DNA from: an uncultured Bacilli bacterium
GTDB lineage: Bacteria; Bacillota_I; Bacilli_A; RF39; UBA660
Direction of reading: 5' to 3'
Assembly: GCA_947630205.1 (NCBI GenBank)
Contig: CANRGW010000009.1
Coordinates: forward strand, 1-19,071
DNA length: 19,071 bases
Shown: one piece after another, positions 1 to 7,833 of the stretch
Layout: the number at the start of each line of letters is the position of its first letter
How positions within the stretch are numbered: position 1 is the first letter of the stretch
Made by a program: the position numbers and the translations under genes
Notes under the pieces: model-generated
What the model was told of the DNA's origin: nothing
What the model saw: the letters and a program-made list of their open reading frames with translations, nothing else
The model's database searches: none

Positions 1-563
1 AAAAAGGCCTTATAAAGGCCAAGAAGATGGGATTAAAAATCCCAATTGTCTACAATACTTCTAGTTATGAAAATGTAAATTCTTTAAAAATATTAGATGG
101 ATTAATTGATGTTTATTTGCCTGATTTAAAATATTATAATTCTAATTATGCTCTTAAATACTCAAATGTTCCTAATTATTTTCAAGTTGCATCCTCTGCT
201 ATTGAAGAAATGTATAGACAAGTTGGAAAAGTAGAATTTTTTAAAAATGGCAATATAAAAAAAGGTGTCATTGTTAGACACTTAATGTTACCTACTTTAA
301 AAGAAGATAGTAAAAAAGTTATAAAATATTTATATAATACTTATCACGATAATATTTATTTAAGTATTATGAACCAATATACTGTCATGAAACCTTTAAA
401 ATATAAAGAATTAAATCAAAAAATAAAAGATAAAGATTATGATGAAGTAATTGAATATGCTCTAAATCTTGGGGTTAAAAATGCCTACTGTCAATTAGAA
501 AAAACAAGTAGTAAAGATTTTATTCCTAACTTTGACTTAGAGGGTGTTAAAAAAACTAATTAA
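1..563 (+). CDS. PflX-like radical SAM protein, C-terminal part (5' end outside window)
   Basis: The reading frame is already open at the left edge (first complete codon at base 3) and ends with TAA at 561-563, so only the C-terminal ~187 residues are seen. The residues KIPIVYNTSSYE, then DVYLPDLKYYN, KYSNVPNYFQVAS, EMYRQVG and GVIVRHLMLP follow the order typical of the PflX / pyruvate formate-lyase-activating-enzyme-like radical SAM family (COG1313). The CxxxCxxC cluster that binds the 4Fe-4S centre would lie upstream, outside the window. The substrate of this family is not established. The methionine at base 27 is internal, because the residues encoded just before it (LIKAKK) fit the family. 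The gene converges on, and overlaps by 8 bases, a tiny minus-strand reading frame. No terminator hairpin is visible between them. Confidence 0.85.
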   Translation, partial: KGLIKAKKMGLKIPIVYNTSSYENVNSLKILDGLIDVYLPDLKYYNSNYALKYSNVPNYFQVASSAIEEMYRQVGKVEFFKNGNIKKGVIVRHLMLPTLKEDSKKVIKYLYNTYHDNIYLSIMNQYTVMKPLKYKELNQKIKDKDYDEVIEYALNLGVKNAYCQLEKTSSKDFIPNFDLEGVKKTN

Positions 564-645
564 ATTTTACATAATAAAAAATCAAAAGTCCTATTAATAA
601 TAAAACTAATAAAAAAGTTGGACCAAATTCTTTAATTTTTTTCAT
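556..645 (-). CDS. 29-residue small membrane peptide coupled to tcdA
   Basis: This short reading frame (ATG at 645-643, TAG at 558-556) encodes 29 residues: a basic start (MKKIKEFGPTF), a run of about 14 aliphatic residues (LLVLLLIGLLI), then FYYVKFN. It reads as one transmembrane helix with the N-terminus inside. A perfect AGGAGG lies 5 bases before the ATG, within the last codons of tcdA, and the frame overlaps the tcdA end by 14 bases, so translational coupling is likely. It is the last gene of the minus-strand operon. The function is unknown. The strong ribosome-binding site is the main argument that it is real, since hydrophobic reading frames of this size can arise by chance in AT-rich DNA. 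Confidence 0.55.
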   Translation of the reverse strand: MKKIKEFGPTFLLVLLLIGLLIFYYVKFN

Positions 646-1319
646 TTTTTCCTCCTAAATAATCATTAATAACAAAACTTGCCATATAAAGTCCAAATAT
701 ACTTGGAATAAAAGCATTAGAACCTATTACTTTTTCTCTATTATCCCATATTTCATTTGAATAAACAACGGGTATTTCTAAACATTTTTTATCATCTTTT
801 AATTTATTTCTTAAAACTTTAGCAAGTTTATCATAACTTGTATTTTTTAATTTGGTAATACTAATCTTCTCAGGCTTTAATTTAACCTGCTCCCATACTA
901 GAAATTATCTTAATATTCTTCTTGATAGCAAACCGAATAATTAATTCTTTGCTTTTTAAAGCATCACAGCAATCTAAAATATAATCTATTTTATAATTAT
1001 CCCATAAATCTTTATTATCCTCTCCATAAAAAATCGGAAAAGTTTCAACTTGACAATCAGGATTAATATCTAAAATTCTTTCTTTTAAAACTTCAACTTT
1101 TAATTTTCCAATCGTACTATGTAAAGCAATTATTTGTCTATTAATATTCGTTATATCAACTTTATCATAATCAACTAATATAAGATGATTTATTCCACTT
1201 CTTGCTAAAGCCTCAGCCGCATATCCCCCTACTCCACCTACTCCTAAAAGCAAAACAGTTAAATCACGAACTCCTTCTAATTTATCACCTATTAAAACTC
1301 TTAATCTTTCAAATTCCAT
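632..1319 (-). pseudogene. tcdA: tRNA threonylcarbamoyladenosine dehydratase TcdA, frameshifted
   Basis: TcdA is an E1/ThiF-like ATP-dependent enzyme that cyclises t6A to ct6A at position 37 of ANN-decoding tRNAs. The first 145 residues contain the nucleotide-binding loop GVGGVGG (26-32), LVDYDKVDITNINRQ (48-62), DCCDA (116-120) and end SSMGAG. A TAA (884-882) then interrupts the frame. The following 250 bases in the +1 frame continue the family: KLKPEKISITKL, KVLRNKLK, IPVVYSNE and a C-terminal GLYMASFVINDYL, ending with TAA at 634-632. A loss of two bases around 883-887 explains the break (family sequence GAG-N-K-L). The rejoined length, about 229 residues, is slightly short for TcdA. The start ATG has AGGA ahead of it and overlaps the end of the cyclo-ligase gene by 19 bases. 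The break may be a real mutation, a sequencing error or, less likely, a recoding site. Confidence 0.8.
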
Positions 1320-1867
1320 AAATTCCTTTCCGTTATAACTTCATCCATTTTTATATCATGTTCTAAAACTTCTAAATTTGAAACTTTAAATTCAGAAAAA
1401 CAAATTCCAATTTTATAAATATCTTCTTGACTTAAAAACTTATCATAATAACCCCCTCCATAACCTAAACGATTATTATTTTCATCAAATAAAAGTCCCG
1501 GAACAATAATACAACTAGATTTTGTATTTTCATATAAAGTATTACTAATTGGTTCTAATATATTAAATTTTCCTTTTTTAAGTTCTTGAAAAGAATTTAT
1601 TTTATAAAACTTTAAATCCTGTGCAACAACTTTAGGAACATAAACATTCTTTCCTAATTCTAATAATTTATTAATTAAATTATAAGTATCAACTTCTAAA
1701 TCTAGTGAAACATAAACTAAAATATTAGATGATGTTTGAACTTTTTCATTAGCCAGAATATTTTTTAATATCAATGCTTCCTTTTCTTTTTTATTTTTAA
1801 CTTTTAATCTTTGTTCTTTAACTAATTTTCTTATTTCATCTTTAGAAATGTCTACCACCTCCACCAT
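1301..1867 (-). CDS. 5-formyltetrahydrofolate cyclo-ligase
   Basis: This cytosolic enzyme uses ATP to convert 5-formyltetrahydrofolate to 5,10-methenyltetrahydrofolate, returning stored folate to one-carbon metabolism. Seen directly are the N-terminal basic helix KDEIRKLVKEQR, the middle VYVSLDLEVDT and YVPKV, and the signature VPGLLFDENNNRLGYGGGYYDKFL near the C-terminus. From the ATG at 1867 it would be 188 residues, normal for the family. The start is uncertain. The frame is open further upstream (an ATG at 1957), but that part lies wholly over the end of the TPM gene. The only good ribosome-binding site (GGAGGT, 1862-1857) points to an ATT at 1849, just before SKDEIRK. The gene overlaps both neighbours in a compact minus-strand operon. 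Confidence 0.9.
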   Translation of the reverse strand: MVEVVDISKDEIRKLVKEQRLKVKNKKEKEALILKNILANEKVQTSSNILVYVSLDLEVDTYNLINKLLELGKNVYVPKVVAQDLKFYKINSFQELKKGKFNILEPISNTLYENTKSSCIIVPGLLFDENNNRLGYGGGYYDKFLSQEDIYKIGICFSEFKVSNLEVLEHDIKMDEVITERNLWNLKD

Positions 1868-2762
1868 GAAAAGAACCACTACTAGAAGAGTGAAAAGTAG
1901 ATCCACCTCCACTACTTCCACTTCCATTACTAGAAATTCCATCATATCTTGGAACATGAGTAATAACAGTATTAACTAATCGATCTTTCTCTAAATTAAT
2001 TTGTTTCGATTTTAAATAACTAACAGTAGATAAAACCTTTATTTTTAAATTCGTTTTAAAATAGAAAATTAAACTAACAACGGTTGTTACTATAATAGAT
2101 ATTACAATTATTAAAATATAAGGAATATGTCTTATATAATAAGGTCTACCTACTTCATCTATGAATAAATTTTTATTGCTAGACGGAAATCCTTTAGAAA
2201 AATAATAATTAATACTTTCGATCATTTCTTCCAAAGAAGTTTTATAATTTTCACTTTGAATACTAGAATAACCAGCATCAATAATTGAAGTAATACGCTC
2301 ATCATCATACATTTTAATAGCATAACCAGTTGTTCCAATATATATTTCTCGATTATCCATATCAATTAAAATTAACAAACCATCTCGTGTTTTATTTTCC
2401 CCAAAATCATTATAATCATAAAAATCATCAGCAAAAGTTTGAGCATTTTCTTTCATATTTTCAAGAATTGTAACTATAACTAAATCATAATTACTTTTTT
2501 CTTTAAAATCTTTTAAAGAATTAAAAAGTTCTTGTTCAGCAGTATCTGTTAATAAATCGGCAAAATCATAAATTTTAGAACTTGCATCAACACAAGGTGT
2601 TTCAAGAATATCATCTATATTACTATCATTCTTTAATTCTTCTTTAACTTTTAAATCATCAATACTCCTTTTGCAAGTATTAATTTCTAAAGCCGAAGTT
2701 GGTAAGATATTAATTATAAATAACAAAAGTAAAAATGCCAAATAATATATTATATTCTTCAT
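1842..2762 (-). CDS. TPM-domain membrane protein (YgcG/Psb32 family)
   Basis: A 306-residue protein with an N-terminal signal-like hydrophobic segment (about 1-24), a TPM domain (about 64-188: YDFADLLTD, LVIVTILEN, DGLLILIDMDNREIYIGTTG), one transmembrane helix (212-235) and a tail (275-306) rich in Gly, Ser and His ending GGGGRHF. This layout, with the TPM domain outside and a glycine/serine-rich tail, is typical of YgcG-like proteins. Their molecular function is unsettled: phosphatase or chaperone-like roles have been proposed for TPM domains. Its ATG is one base after the stop of the zinc-ribbon gene, with AGGTGG in the last codons of that gene, so the two are translationally coupled. Zinc-ribbon and TPM proteins often occur as neighbours, which suggests a joint envelope role. 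Confidence 0.85.
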   Translation of the reverse strand: MKNIIYYLAFLLLLFIINILPTSALEINTCKRSIDDLKVKEELKNDSNIDDILETPCVDASSKIYDFADLLTDTAEQELFNSLKDFKEKSNYDLVIVTILENMKENAQTFADDFYDYNDFGENKTRDGLLILIDMDNREIYIGTTGYAIKMYDDERITSIIDAGYSSIQSENYKTSLEEMIESINYYFSKGFPSSNKNLFIDEVGRPYYIRHIPYILIIVISIIVTTVVSLIFYFKTNLKIKVLSTVSYLKSKQINLEKDRLVNTVITHVPRYDGISSNGSGSSGGGSTFHSSSSGSFHGGGGRHF

Positions 2763-2763
2763 A

Positions 2764-3813
2764 TTACCACCTAAATCCTAATAAAAGAAATATTCCTAAC
2801 AATAAAACAATTACACCTATAAAGGTACTAAAAATAAGTAATAGTAATTTTTTTATATCAACAGGTATTTCTCCAACTAATTTACCACTTTGACCATTCA
2901 TAGCAAAATGATAAATTTTATCTTTATATTTTAAATTTAAAACCCAAACTGGTAAAAGAACATATTTTGTATTTTTTACAGTAAGTTGATTAGTATTTTC
3001 CTTAATATTTTTAGTTTCATAACTACTTATTTTGCTTTCTAAATAATTTCTACTATCTAAATTAATTCTCTTTTCAATATTTTGATAAGCATCTTCTTTT
3101 GAAACATCATATTTTTCTGATAAAAAACCAGCCAAATAACCTATTTCAAAATCTTTTAAATCTTTATAATCAAAAGGTTCAATAGCATTCATAATTGTAT
3201 CATCAAATCTTATTGCTGCATCATTAGGAACACTTTCAAAACTTAATTCTCCTCCTCGTTCAACTTCATAAAAACTTGTCTTCGTATAAACATTTTTTCT
3301 ATCAACCCAGGTTGTTACTTTAGTACAATCGGCTTTTAAATAAGCCTCATTATCTATATCATATAACCAAAAAGGAACATACAAACCTTGCATTTCTTGA
3401 ATATTATCAAGATTACTAAAATCTTTAGGAAGTAAAAGTCTTCCCTTACAAAGATTTTGAAAAGCCTTAATAGCATCTTCTTTTTCATACTTAAAAGTTA
3501 TAATACTATCTGGTTTATAAATACCACTTAAACGATTTTTAATAATTGCTGTACTCTTACAATATAAACAAGTTGTACTAGTAATATTATCTAAACTTAT
3601 TATCTCAGCTCCACAGTTATCACAATGATAACCATTTAAATCTTCTTTTAAATTAAATTCCGATTTTAAAGTACTGGTTTCCTTTTTCTTCTCTTTTATT
3701 TCTTCTAAAGTAAATTCTCCTTGACAATAATCACATAAAAATTTCTCTTTTTTGGAATTAAATTTAAGTGAAGCTCCACAATTAGGACATTTTTCATCTA
3801 AAACTTTTTTCAT
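2764..3813 (-). CDS. double zinc-ribbon protein with C-terminal membrane anchor
   Basis: A 349-residue protein. Two zinc ribbons are evident: Cys9/Cys12 with Cys27/Cys30, and Cys64/Cys67 with Cys82/Cys85. A long mixed domain follows (WLYDIDNEAYLKADC, SFYEVERGGELSFESVPNDAA, LPVWVLNLKYKDKIYHFAMNGQSGKLVGE) and a hydrophobic helix closes the protein (about 321-346). Relatives are commonly annotated as TFIIB-type zinc-ribbon proteins and sometimes mislabelled PriA. No biochemical role is known. The NGQSGKLVGE segment near the membrane is characteristic of the group. It is the first gene of the operon: GGGAG precedes the ATG and a TATAAT-like -10 lies at 3839-3834. The C-terminus would tether it to the membrane beside the TPM protein. 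Confidence 0.8.
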   Translation of the reverse strand: MKKVLDEKCPNCGASLKFNSKKEKFLCDYCQGEFTLEEIKEKKKETSTLKSEFNLKEDLNGYHCDNCGAEIISLDNITSTTCLYCKSTAIIKNRLSGIYKPDSIITFKYEKEDAIKAFQNLCKGRLLLPKDFSNLDNIQEMQGLYVPFWLYDIDNEAYLKADCTKVTTWVDRKNVYTKTSFYEVERGGELSFESVPNDAAIRFDDTIMNAIEPFDYKDLKDFEIGYLAGFLSEKYDVSKEDAYQNIEKRINLDSRNYLESKISSYETKNIKENTNQLTVKNTKYVLLPVWVLNLKYKDKIYHFAMNGQSGKLVGEIPVDIKKLLLLIFSTFIGVIVLLLGIFLLLGFRW

Positions 3814-3833
3814 AAATAACTCCCTACCTTTTA

Positions 3834-3839
3834 ATTATA
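3834..3839 (-). promoter_or_regulatory. -10 element of the zinc-ribbon/TPM/folate/tcdA operon
   Basis: A perfect TATAAT on the minus strand sits about 21 bases ahead of the start codon. No convincing -35 is visible 16-18 bases further upstream in the poly-T-rich DNA, so this is a moderate call. Confidence 0.4.
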
Positions 3840-3938
3840 AACTAAATATTTTAAAAAAAACATATTTACTTAAAAATTATTAAAACTTTTTATTAACAAA
3901 ATAAGTGTAAAGAACATTAATTTATTATGAAAAAAACT

Positions 3939-3966
3939 TTAACTTAGAGATTTTTTTTTATATAAT
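3939..3966 (+). promoter_or_regulatory. sigma-A type promoter of the PASTA protein gene
   Basis: TTAACT (3939-3944), a 16-base spacer and a perfect TATAAT (3961-3966), followed by AGGTGG (3982-3987) four bases before the ATG at 3992. The spacer ends in a T-tract. It is divergent from the zinc-ribbon operon. Confidence 0.6.
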
Positions 3967-3991
3967 TATATTATAGATAGTAGGTGGTAAC

Positions 3992-6358
3992 ATGAAAAAA
4001 CAAAAAAATAATTCAAAAAATCAGGAAGAACTAGAATTAGATGATGATTTTAAAGATGTTGTAAAAACGAAAAAAAAGAAAAAATCTTCATCAAAGAAAG
4101 AAAATATTTCTATTAAAGAAGATGAAAAGATAAAAGAAAAGGAAGAAAATAATCAACAAGAACCAAGTTTAGAAATAGCAAATATTCGAGAAAAAATGAA
4201 TATTGATGAAGAAATAAAAGCAATTAAAGAAAAGAAAAAAGGAAATATTGAAATAGATACTTTTAAAGAAGAAAAAAAAGAAATTAAAGAAGAAAAAGAA
4301 GTTAATAAAAATGATTTAGATATTTTTTCTATGATAGAAGATGAAGATACTATTGAAATAAAAAATGATATTATAGAAAATAATATTAAAGATACTAATA
4401 AGGATGAAGAAGTAAATAACAATTTTGAAATAAGTAATCAAGAAATTAAAATTCCTAAGAGTAAATTTTCTATTTTTCTTTTAATTCTTTCGTTACTTGC
4501 AATTATCTATTATGGTGTTTATGTTTATCTACATACTGATTTTTCAAATATTGTTTTAATTGAGTTAGTTAAAGCCCTTGCCTTTATTTTAGTTAGTTTA
4601 TTAATTATAATGGTTCTTTTTAAAGTTAATAACAAAAAAACTACTCCTTATGTCTTTCTTTTAACTTTAGTCTTAATTGGTTATACTTTATTTACAACTT
4701 CCTATTCACTTCCTTTAAATGATAATAATTATGTTCTGGATTTTGTTAATAAAGATATTACGGAAGTTATGGATTGGGCTAAGAAAAATAATTTAGAATT
4801 AGAAATCTTACATGAATTTAGTGATACTGTTCTTAAAAATCATGTTATTATGCAAGAATATAACGTTACTACTTTAGTAAATAAGGTTAAAAGCCCATTT
4901 AAAGTTACTGTTTCTGATGGACCAAATTATGATAAAAGTGTAACTATTTCTAATTTAACTGGGTTTACTTTTGATGAAGTTATGGCTTATATTAAAGAAA
5001 ATAATTTAAATAATGTTGAAATTGAATTTATGGTATCAGATGCTCCTCGTGATACTGTAATTGAACAAATTGGAAGTGGAACTTTAAAACGTAATGATAA
5101 AATAATTTTTAAGTTTTCTTACGGAAATGAGGAAATTGAAAAAATTCCGGTAAAGGATTTAAAAAATTTAAGTGAATTTGAAGCAACTGCTTATTTAAAA
5201 AGATATAATATTCCTTATGAAGTAACTTATGAATATGCAAATATTGAAAAAGGTTATGTTATAAAACAAAGTGTTGTTGATGCAATTGTTACAGATAAAT
5301 TAATTTTAACCGTTTCTAAAGGTGCAGAAATTACTATTCCTAATTTTCTAAAAATGTCTACAACGGAAATAAGTAAATGGGCTATGCAAAATAATATTAA
5401 TATTACTTTTGAAGAAAAATATAATAAAGATTATGCAAGTGGTAAAGTTATTGCATCTAGTAAAGCCGAGGGAGAAAAAGTTAATGAAGGTGAAGTTATA
5501 ACCATTACTATTTCTAAAGGTAGTATGACTATGCCAAAAATTGAAAATTTAGCCGAATTTAAATTATGGGCAAATGAAAACAATGTTAAATATCAAGAAG
5601 TTTATGAATTTTCCAATGAATTAAAAGGTGGCGAGATTATAAAAACTGAACCACAAGTAGGAAGTCCCCTATCTGAAAATGATACAATTGTTATTACTAT
5701 TTCTCGTGGTAAACAAATCACTATTCCTAACTTTATAGGTATGTCCAAAAGTAATATTCAAGCAAGATGTAATTCGATAAATATCGTTTGTTCCTTTAAT
5801 TATGGTGAATATACTGACGGAACAGCAAGAGATATTGCTTTAAGACAATCAAAAGGAAGTGGAACTGTTGTTGCTGAAGGTACAAATGTAACAATTACTC
5901 TATCAAGTGGTATTCATGAAAAAGTTAATGTTCCATCCTTTACAGGAAAAACCAAAAATCAAATTAGTTCAAGTTGTAATGAAATAGGTATTGTTTGTAA
6001 TTTTATTTATAATAATGATTTTTCTAATGAAGCAAGAGATACAGCTATAAGACAAGATAAAAGTGGAACTGTTTATAAAGGTGATACTGTTACAATTACT
6101 TTAAGTCAAGGACCTGCTAAAACTTATGATAATATCATAATTGATGGAAGTCTACTTACACAAGGAAATCCTGAACAAACGAAAAATACTTTAAAAAATT
6201 TACTTGAAGCCAAATGTCCAGGTGTTACTTTCGTCTTTAGTTTTAAAGCCGTTAATAATGGTATTGGTTATTTAAATGAAAATAGTCAAGTTAAAGTGGG
6301 AAGCAATACTTTTGTTCAAGGAAAAACTTATCAAGTTATTATTAATGCTAGTGCTTAA
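3992..6358 (+). CDS. kinase-less PASTA-repeat membrane protein
   Basis: A 788-residue protein. Residues 1-155 are highly charged (Lys/Glu/Asp) and probably disordered or coiled in the cytoplasm. Three hydrophobic segments follow (about 159-180, 188-210, 219-240), placing the rest outside. From 245 to 709 there are about seven PASTA-like repeats of 60-70 residues, each with the pattern IPNF.....EI..WA...N, a middle G.VI.Q/S segment, and ITISKG at the end (repeat ends near 310, 379, 444, 510, 573, 640 and 708). PASTA domains bind muropeptides and normally form the outer part of Ser/Thr kinases or penicillin-binding proteins, but no kinase or transpeptidase domain is present here. The last two complete repeats each carry a Cys pair eight residues apart in sequence (593/600 and 662/669). 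Residues 710-788 form a different C-terminal domain. It is a single-gene unit with its own promoter and terminator, and probably a cell-wall sensor or scaffold (inference). Confidence 0.8.
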   Translation: MKKQKNNSKNQEELELDDDFKDVVKTKKKKKSSSKKENISIKEDEKIKEKEENNQQEPSLEIANIREKMNIDEEIKAIKEKKKGNIEIDTFKEEKKEIKEEKEVNKNDLDIFSMIEDEDTIEIKNDIIENNIKDTNKDEEVNNNFEISNQEIKIPKSKFSIFLLILSLLAIIYYGVYVYLHTDFSNIVLIELVKALAFILVSLLIIMVLFKVNNKKTTPYVFLLTLVLIGYTLFTTSYSLPLNDNNYVLDFVNKDITEVMDWAKKNNLELEILHEFSDTVLKNHVIMQEYNVTTLVNKVKSPFKVTVSDGPNYDKSVTISNLTGFTFDEVMAYIKENNLNNVEIEFMVSDAPRDTVIEQIGSGTLKRNDKIIFKFSYGNEEIEKIPVKDLKNLSEFEATAYLKRYNIPYEVTYEYANIEKGYVIKQSVVDAIVTDKLILTVSKGAEITIPNFLKMSTTEISKWAMQNNINITFEEKYNKDYASGKVIASSKAEGEKVNEGEVITITISKGSMTMPKIENLAEFKLWANENNVKYQEVYEFSNELKGGEIIKTEPQVGSPLSENDTIVITISRGKQITIPNFIGMSKSNIQARCNSINIVCSFNYGEYTDGTARDIALRQSKGSGTVVAEGTNVTITLSSGIHEKVNVPSFTGKTKNQISSSCNEIGIVCNFIYNNDFSNEARDTAIRQDKSGTVYKGDTVTITLSQGPAKTYDNIIIDGSLLTQGNPEQTKNTLKNLLEAKCPGVTFVFSFKAVNNGIGYLNENSQVKVGSNTFVQGKTYQVIINASA

Positions 6359-6387
6359 AAGGTGAAACTTCTTCACCTTTTTTTCAT
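6357..6387 (+). terminator. intrinsic terminator after the PASTA gene
   Basis: The inverted repeat AAAAGGTGAA / TTCACCTTTT encloses a 5-base loop and runs into a T-tract. It starts inside the stop codon. Confidence 0.85.
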
Positions 6388-6395
6388 CCTTTTTC

Positions 6396-6424
6396 TTGAA
6401 AAAACTATGCTATTATGATATAAT
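6396..6424 (+). promoter_or_regulatory. sigma-A promoter with extended -10
   Basis: TTGAAA (6396-6401), a 17-base spacer, and TGATATAAT (TATAAT at 6419-6424) with the TG of an extended -10. It sits just before a GGAGGGGG ribosome-binding site and the ATG at 6448. Confidence 0.8.
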
Positions 6425-6447
6425 TATAAAAGTTTTGGAGGGGGACT

Positions 6448-6984
6448 ATGTTTAATATTTATAATTTTTACAGTAACGATTTAGAAATTTTTTTATCAAT
6501 CATTCTCATTAATATTTTTAGTATCATTATCTATGACAAAATTAAATCCCAAGGAAAATTATATTTTAATATAATAAAAACAAAGTTAAATATCTTAAAT
6601 AAAAATAACTGGGCCAATGAAAATCTAGAAACTAATTCTGATACTAAAGCCTTAGAATTAGATTTTATCTTACAACTTTATAATCATAAAAATACTCATA
6701 ATAGTTTATATGATTTAGAAGTTAAAGCCAAGGAAAAACCACTTATTAACAACTATCTTAATTTAAGTGATACTATGAAAAGCATATCTGGTGCAACAAC
6801 TTATGAAAAATTAAAATATGTTAATCTCTTACCATTTGAAATAAAAGAATTTCATATAAAAATAAAAATAACTAAAGAAGAATTTCAAAATATGAAAAAA
6901 AATCCTCTTTATATTACCTATAAAAATGGTAATAAAAAGAAAAAAATTAAATTAAATAAATATTTGCAAAGAGTTAAAAAATAA
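6448..6984 (+). CDS. membrane-anchored protein of unknown function
   Basis: A 178-residue basic protein with one N-terminal hydrophobic segment (about 12-29, IFLSIILINIFSIIIYD) followed by a Lys/Asn-rich soluble part. The C-terminal 70 residues look like a small beta-rich domain (LPFEIKEFHIKIKITKEEF, NPLYITYKNGNKKKKIKLNKYL). I do not recognise a family. The start is secure: a GGAGGGG ribosome-binding site is 5 bases before the ATG, behind a strong promoter. It lies directly upstream of spoIIGA, in the position where division genes are often found in other spore formers. There is no sequence evidence that it is a division or sporulation protein. Confidence 0.65.
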   Translation: MFNIYNFYSNDLEIFLSIILINIFSIIIYDKIKSQGKLYFNIIKTKLNILNKNNWANENLETNSDTKALELDFILQLYNHKNTHNSLYDLEVKAKEKPLINNYLNLSDTMKSISGATTYEKLKYVNLLPFEIKEFHIKIKITKEEFQNMKKNPLYITYKNGNKKKKIKLNKYLQRVKK

Positions 6985-7000
6985 TTTTAATTCTTTTCTT

Positions 7001-7036
7001 TTTTAGACAATTTTTGCATCTTAAAAAAACTATACT
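7001..7036 (+). promoter_or_regulatory. putative Spo0A-dependent spoIIG promoter (0A-like box plus widely spaced -35/-10)
   Basis: TTTTAGACAAT (7001-7011) matches 9 of 11 bases of the reverse 0A-box consensus TTTTCGACAAA. It contains a -35-like TAGACA (7004-7009). A -10-like TATACT lies at 7031-7036, giving a 21-base spacer, which is too long for ordinary sigma-A promoters. The B. subtilis spoIIG promoter is known for a 22-base spacer and 0A boxes over the -35, and is activated by phosphorylated Spo0A. Only one box is clear here. Confidence 0.5.
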
Positions 7037-7053
7037 TATTTTGGTGATAAAAA

Positions 7054-7833
7054 ATGAAACTTTATCTTGACTTAATTTTTTTAATTAATATCTGGTTTGA
7101 TTTTTTATTACTTCTTACAGTTAGTATACTTTTAAAAAGAAATATTAAGTTTAAAAGAATAATTTTAGGTTCTTTAATAGGTGGCATGACAATTTTTATA
7201 CTTTTTTTTAAACTTAATAATCTTGAACTTTTTCTTTTCAAAATTATCGTTAGTGTTTTAATGATAATTACAACTTTTTCCTTTCGTGATTTAAAATATA
7301 CTTTAAGTAATTTAGGATATTTTTATTTAAGCAGTATTATTTTAGGAGGTGGTATGTATCTTTTAAGTGATACATTTAGTTACACTAGTAATGGTATGTT
7401 TCTTTATAATAATGGGAGTCTTAATTATTTAGTATTATTTATTTTAAGTCCTATTATAATTATTTTTTATATAAAACAAAGTAAACTTTTAAAAGATAAT
7501 TTTCTTAATTATCATAAAGTTGATATTGTTTATCAAAAAAAAGTTTATCATTTAAACGGTTATCTTGATACTGGTAATAATTTATATGATCCCTATAAAA
7601 AAAGAGGTATCATTTTAGTTAATTTAAAAATTGATTATGATATAGAAAATGTTATATATACTCCTTATGAAAGTTTAAATCATCAAGGTATAGTAAAGTG
7701 TTTAAAACCTGATAATATTTTTATTGATAAAAAAGAATTTAATAATTATTTAATTGGACTTTCTGATGATAAATTTCAAATCGATGGAATAAATTGTATT
7801 TTACATAATAAGATGAAAGGAGTTTTAAAATGA
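7054..7833 (+). CDS. spoIIGA: sporulation sigma-E processing peptidase SpoIIGA
   Basis: SpoIIGA is the membrane aspartic protease that cleaves pro-sigma-E in the mother cell after a signal (SpoIIR) from the forespore. The 259-residue protein has five hydrophobic helices (about 4-26, 35-52, 58-77, 84-104, 124-140). A cytoplasmic domain follows, with HLNGYLDTGNNLYDP (166-180): DTGN is the retroviral-like aspartic protease motif, with Asp172 the probable catalytic residue. The end GINCILHNKM fits the conserved C-terminal LLHP-type segment. It is somewhat shorter than the B. subtilis protein. GGTGAT precedes the ATG. It overlaps sigE by four bases (ATGA) and carries the sigE ribosome-binding site in its last codons, so protease and substrate are translationally coupled. 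Confidence 0.93.
   Translation: MKLYLDLIFLINIWFDFLLLLTVSILLKRNIKFKRIILGSLIGGMTIFILFFKLNNLELFLFKIIVSVLMIITTFSFRDLKYTLSNLGYFYLSSIILGGGMYLLSDTFSYTSNGMFLYNNGSLNYLVLFILSPIIIIFYIKQSKLLKDNFLNYHKVDIVYQKKVYHLNGYLDTGNNLYDPYKKRGIILVNLKIDYDIENVIYTPYESLNHQGIVKCLKPDNIFIDKKEFNNYLIGLSDDKFQIDGINCILHNKMKGVLK

Noticed and set aside
4153..4422. Long minus-strand open frame inside the charged N-terminal part of the PASTA gene
   Set aside because: Antisense of a Lys/Glu-rich region gives Ser/Phe/Ile-rich nonsense; no RBS or promoter.
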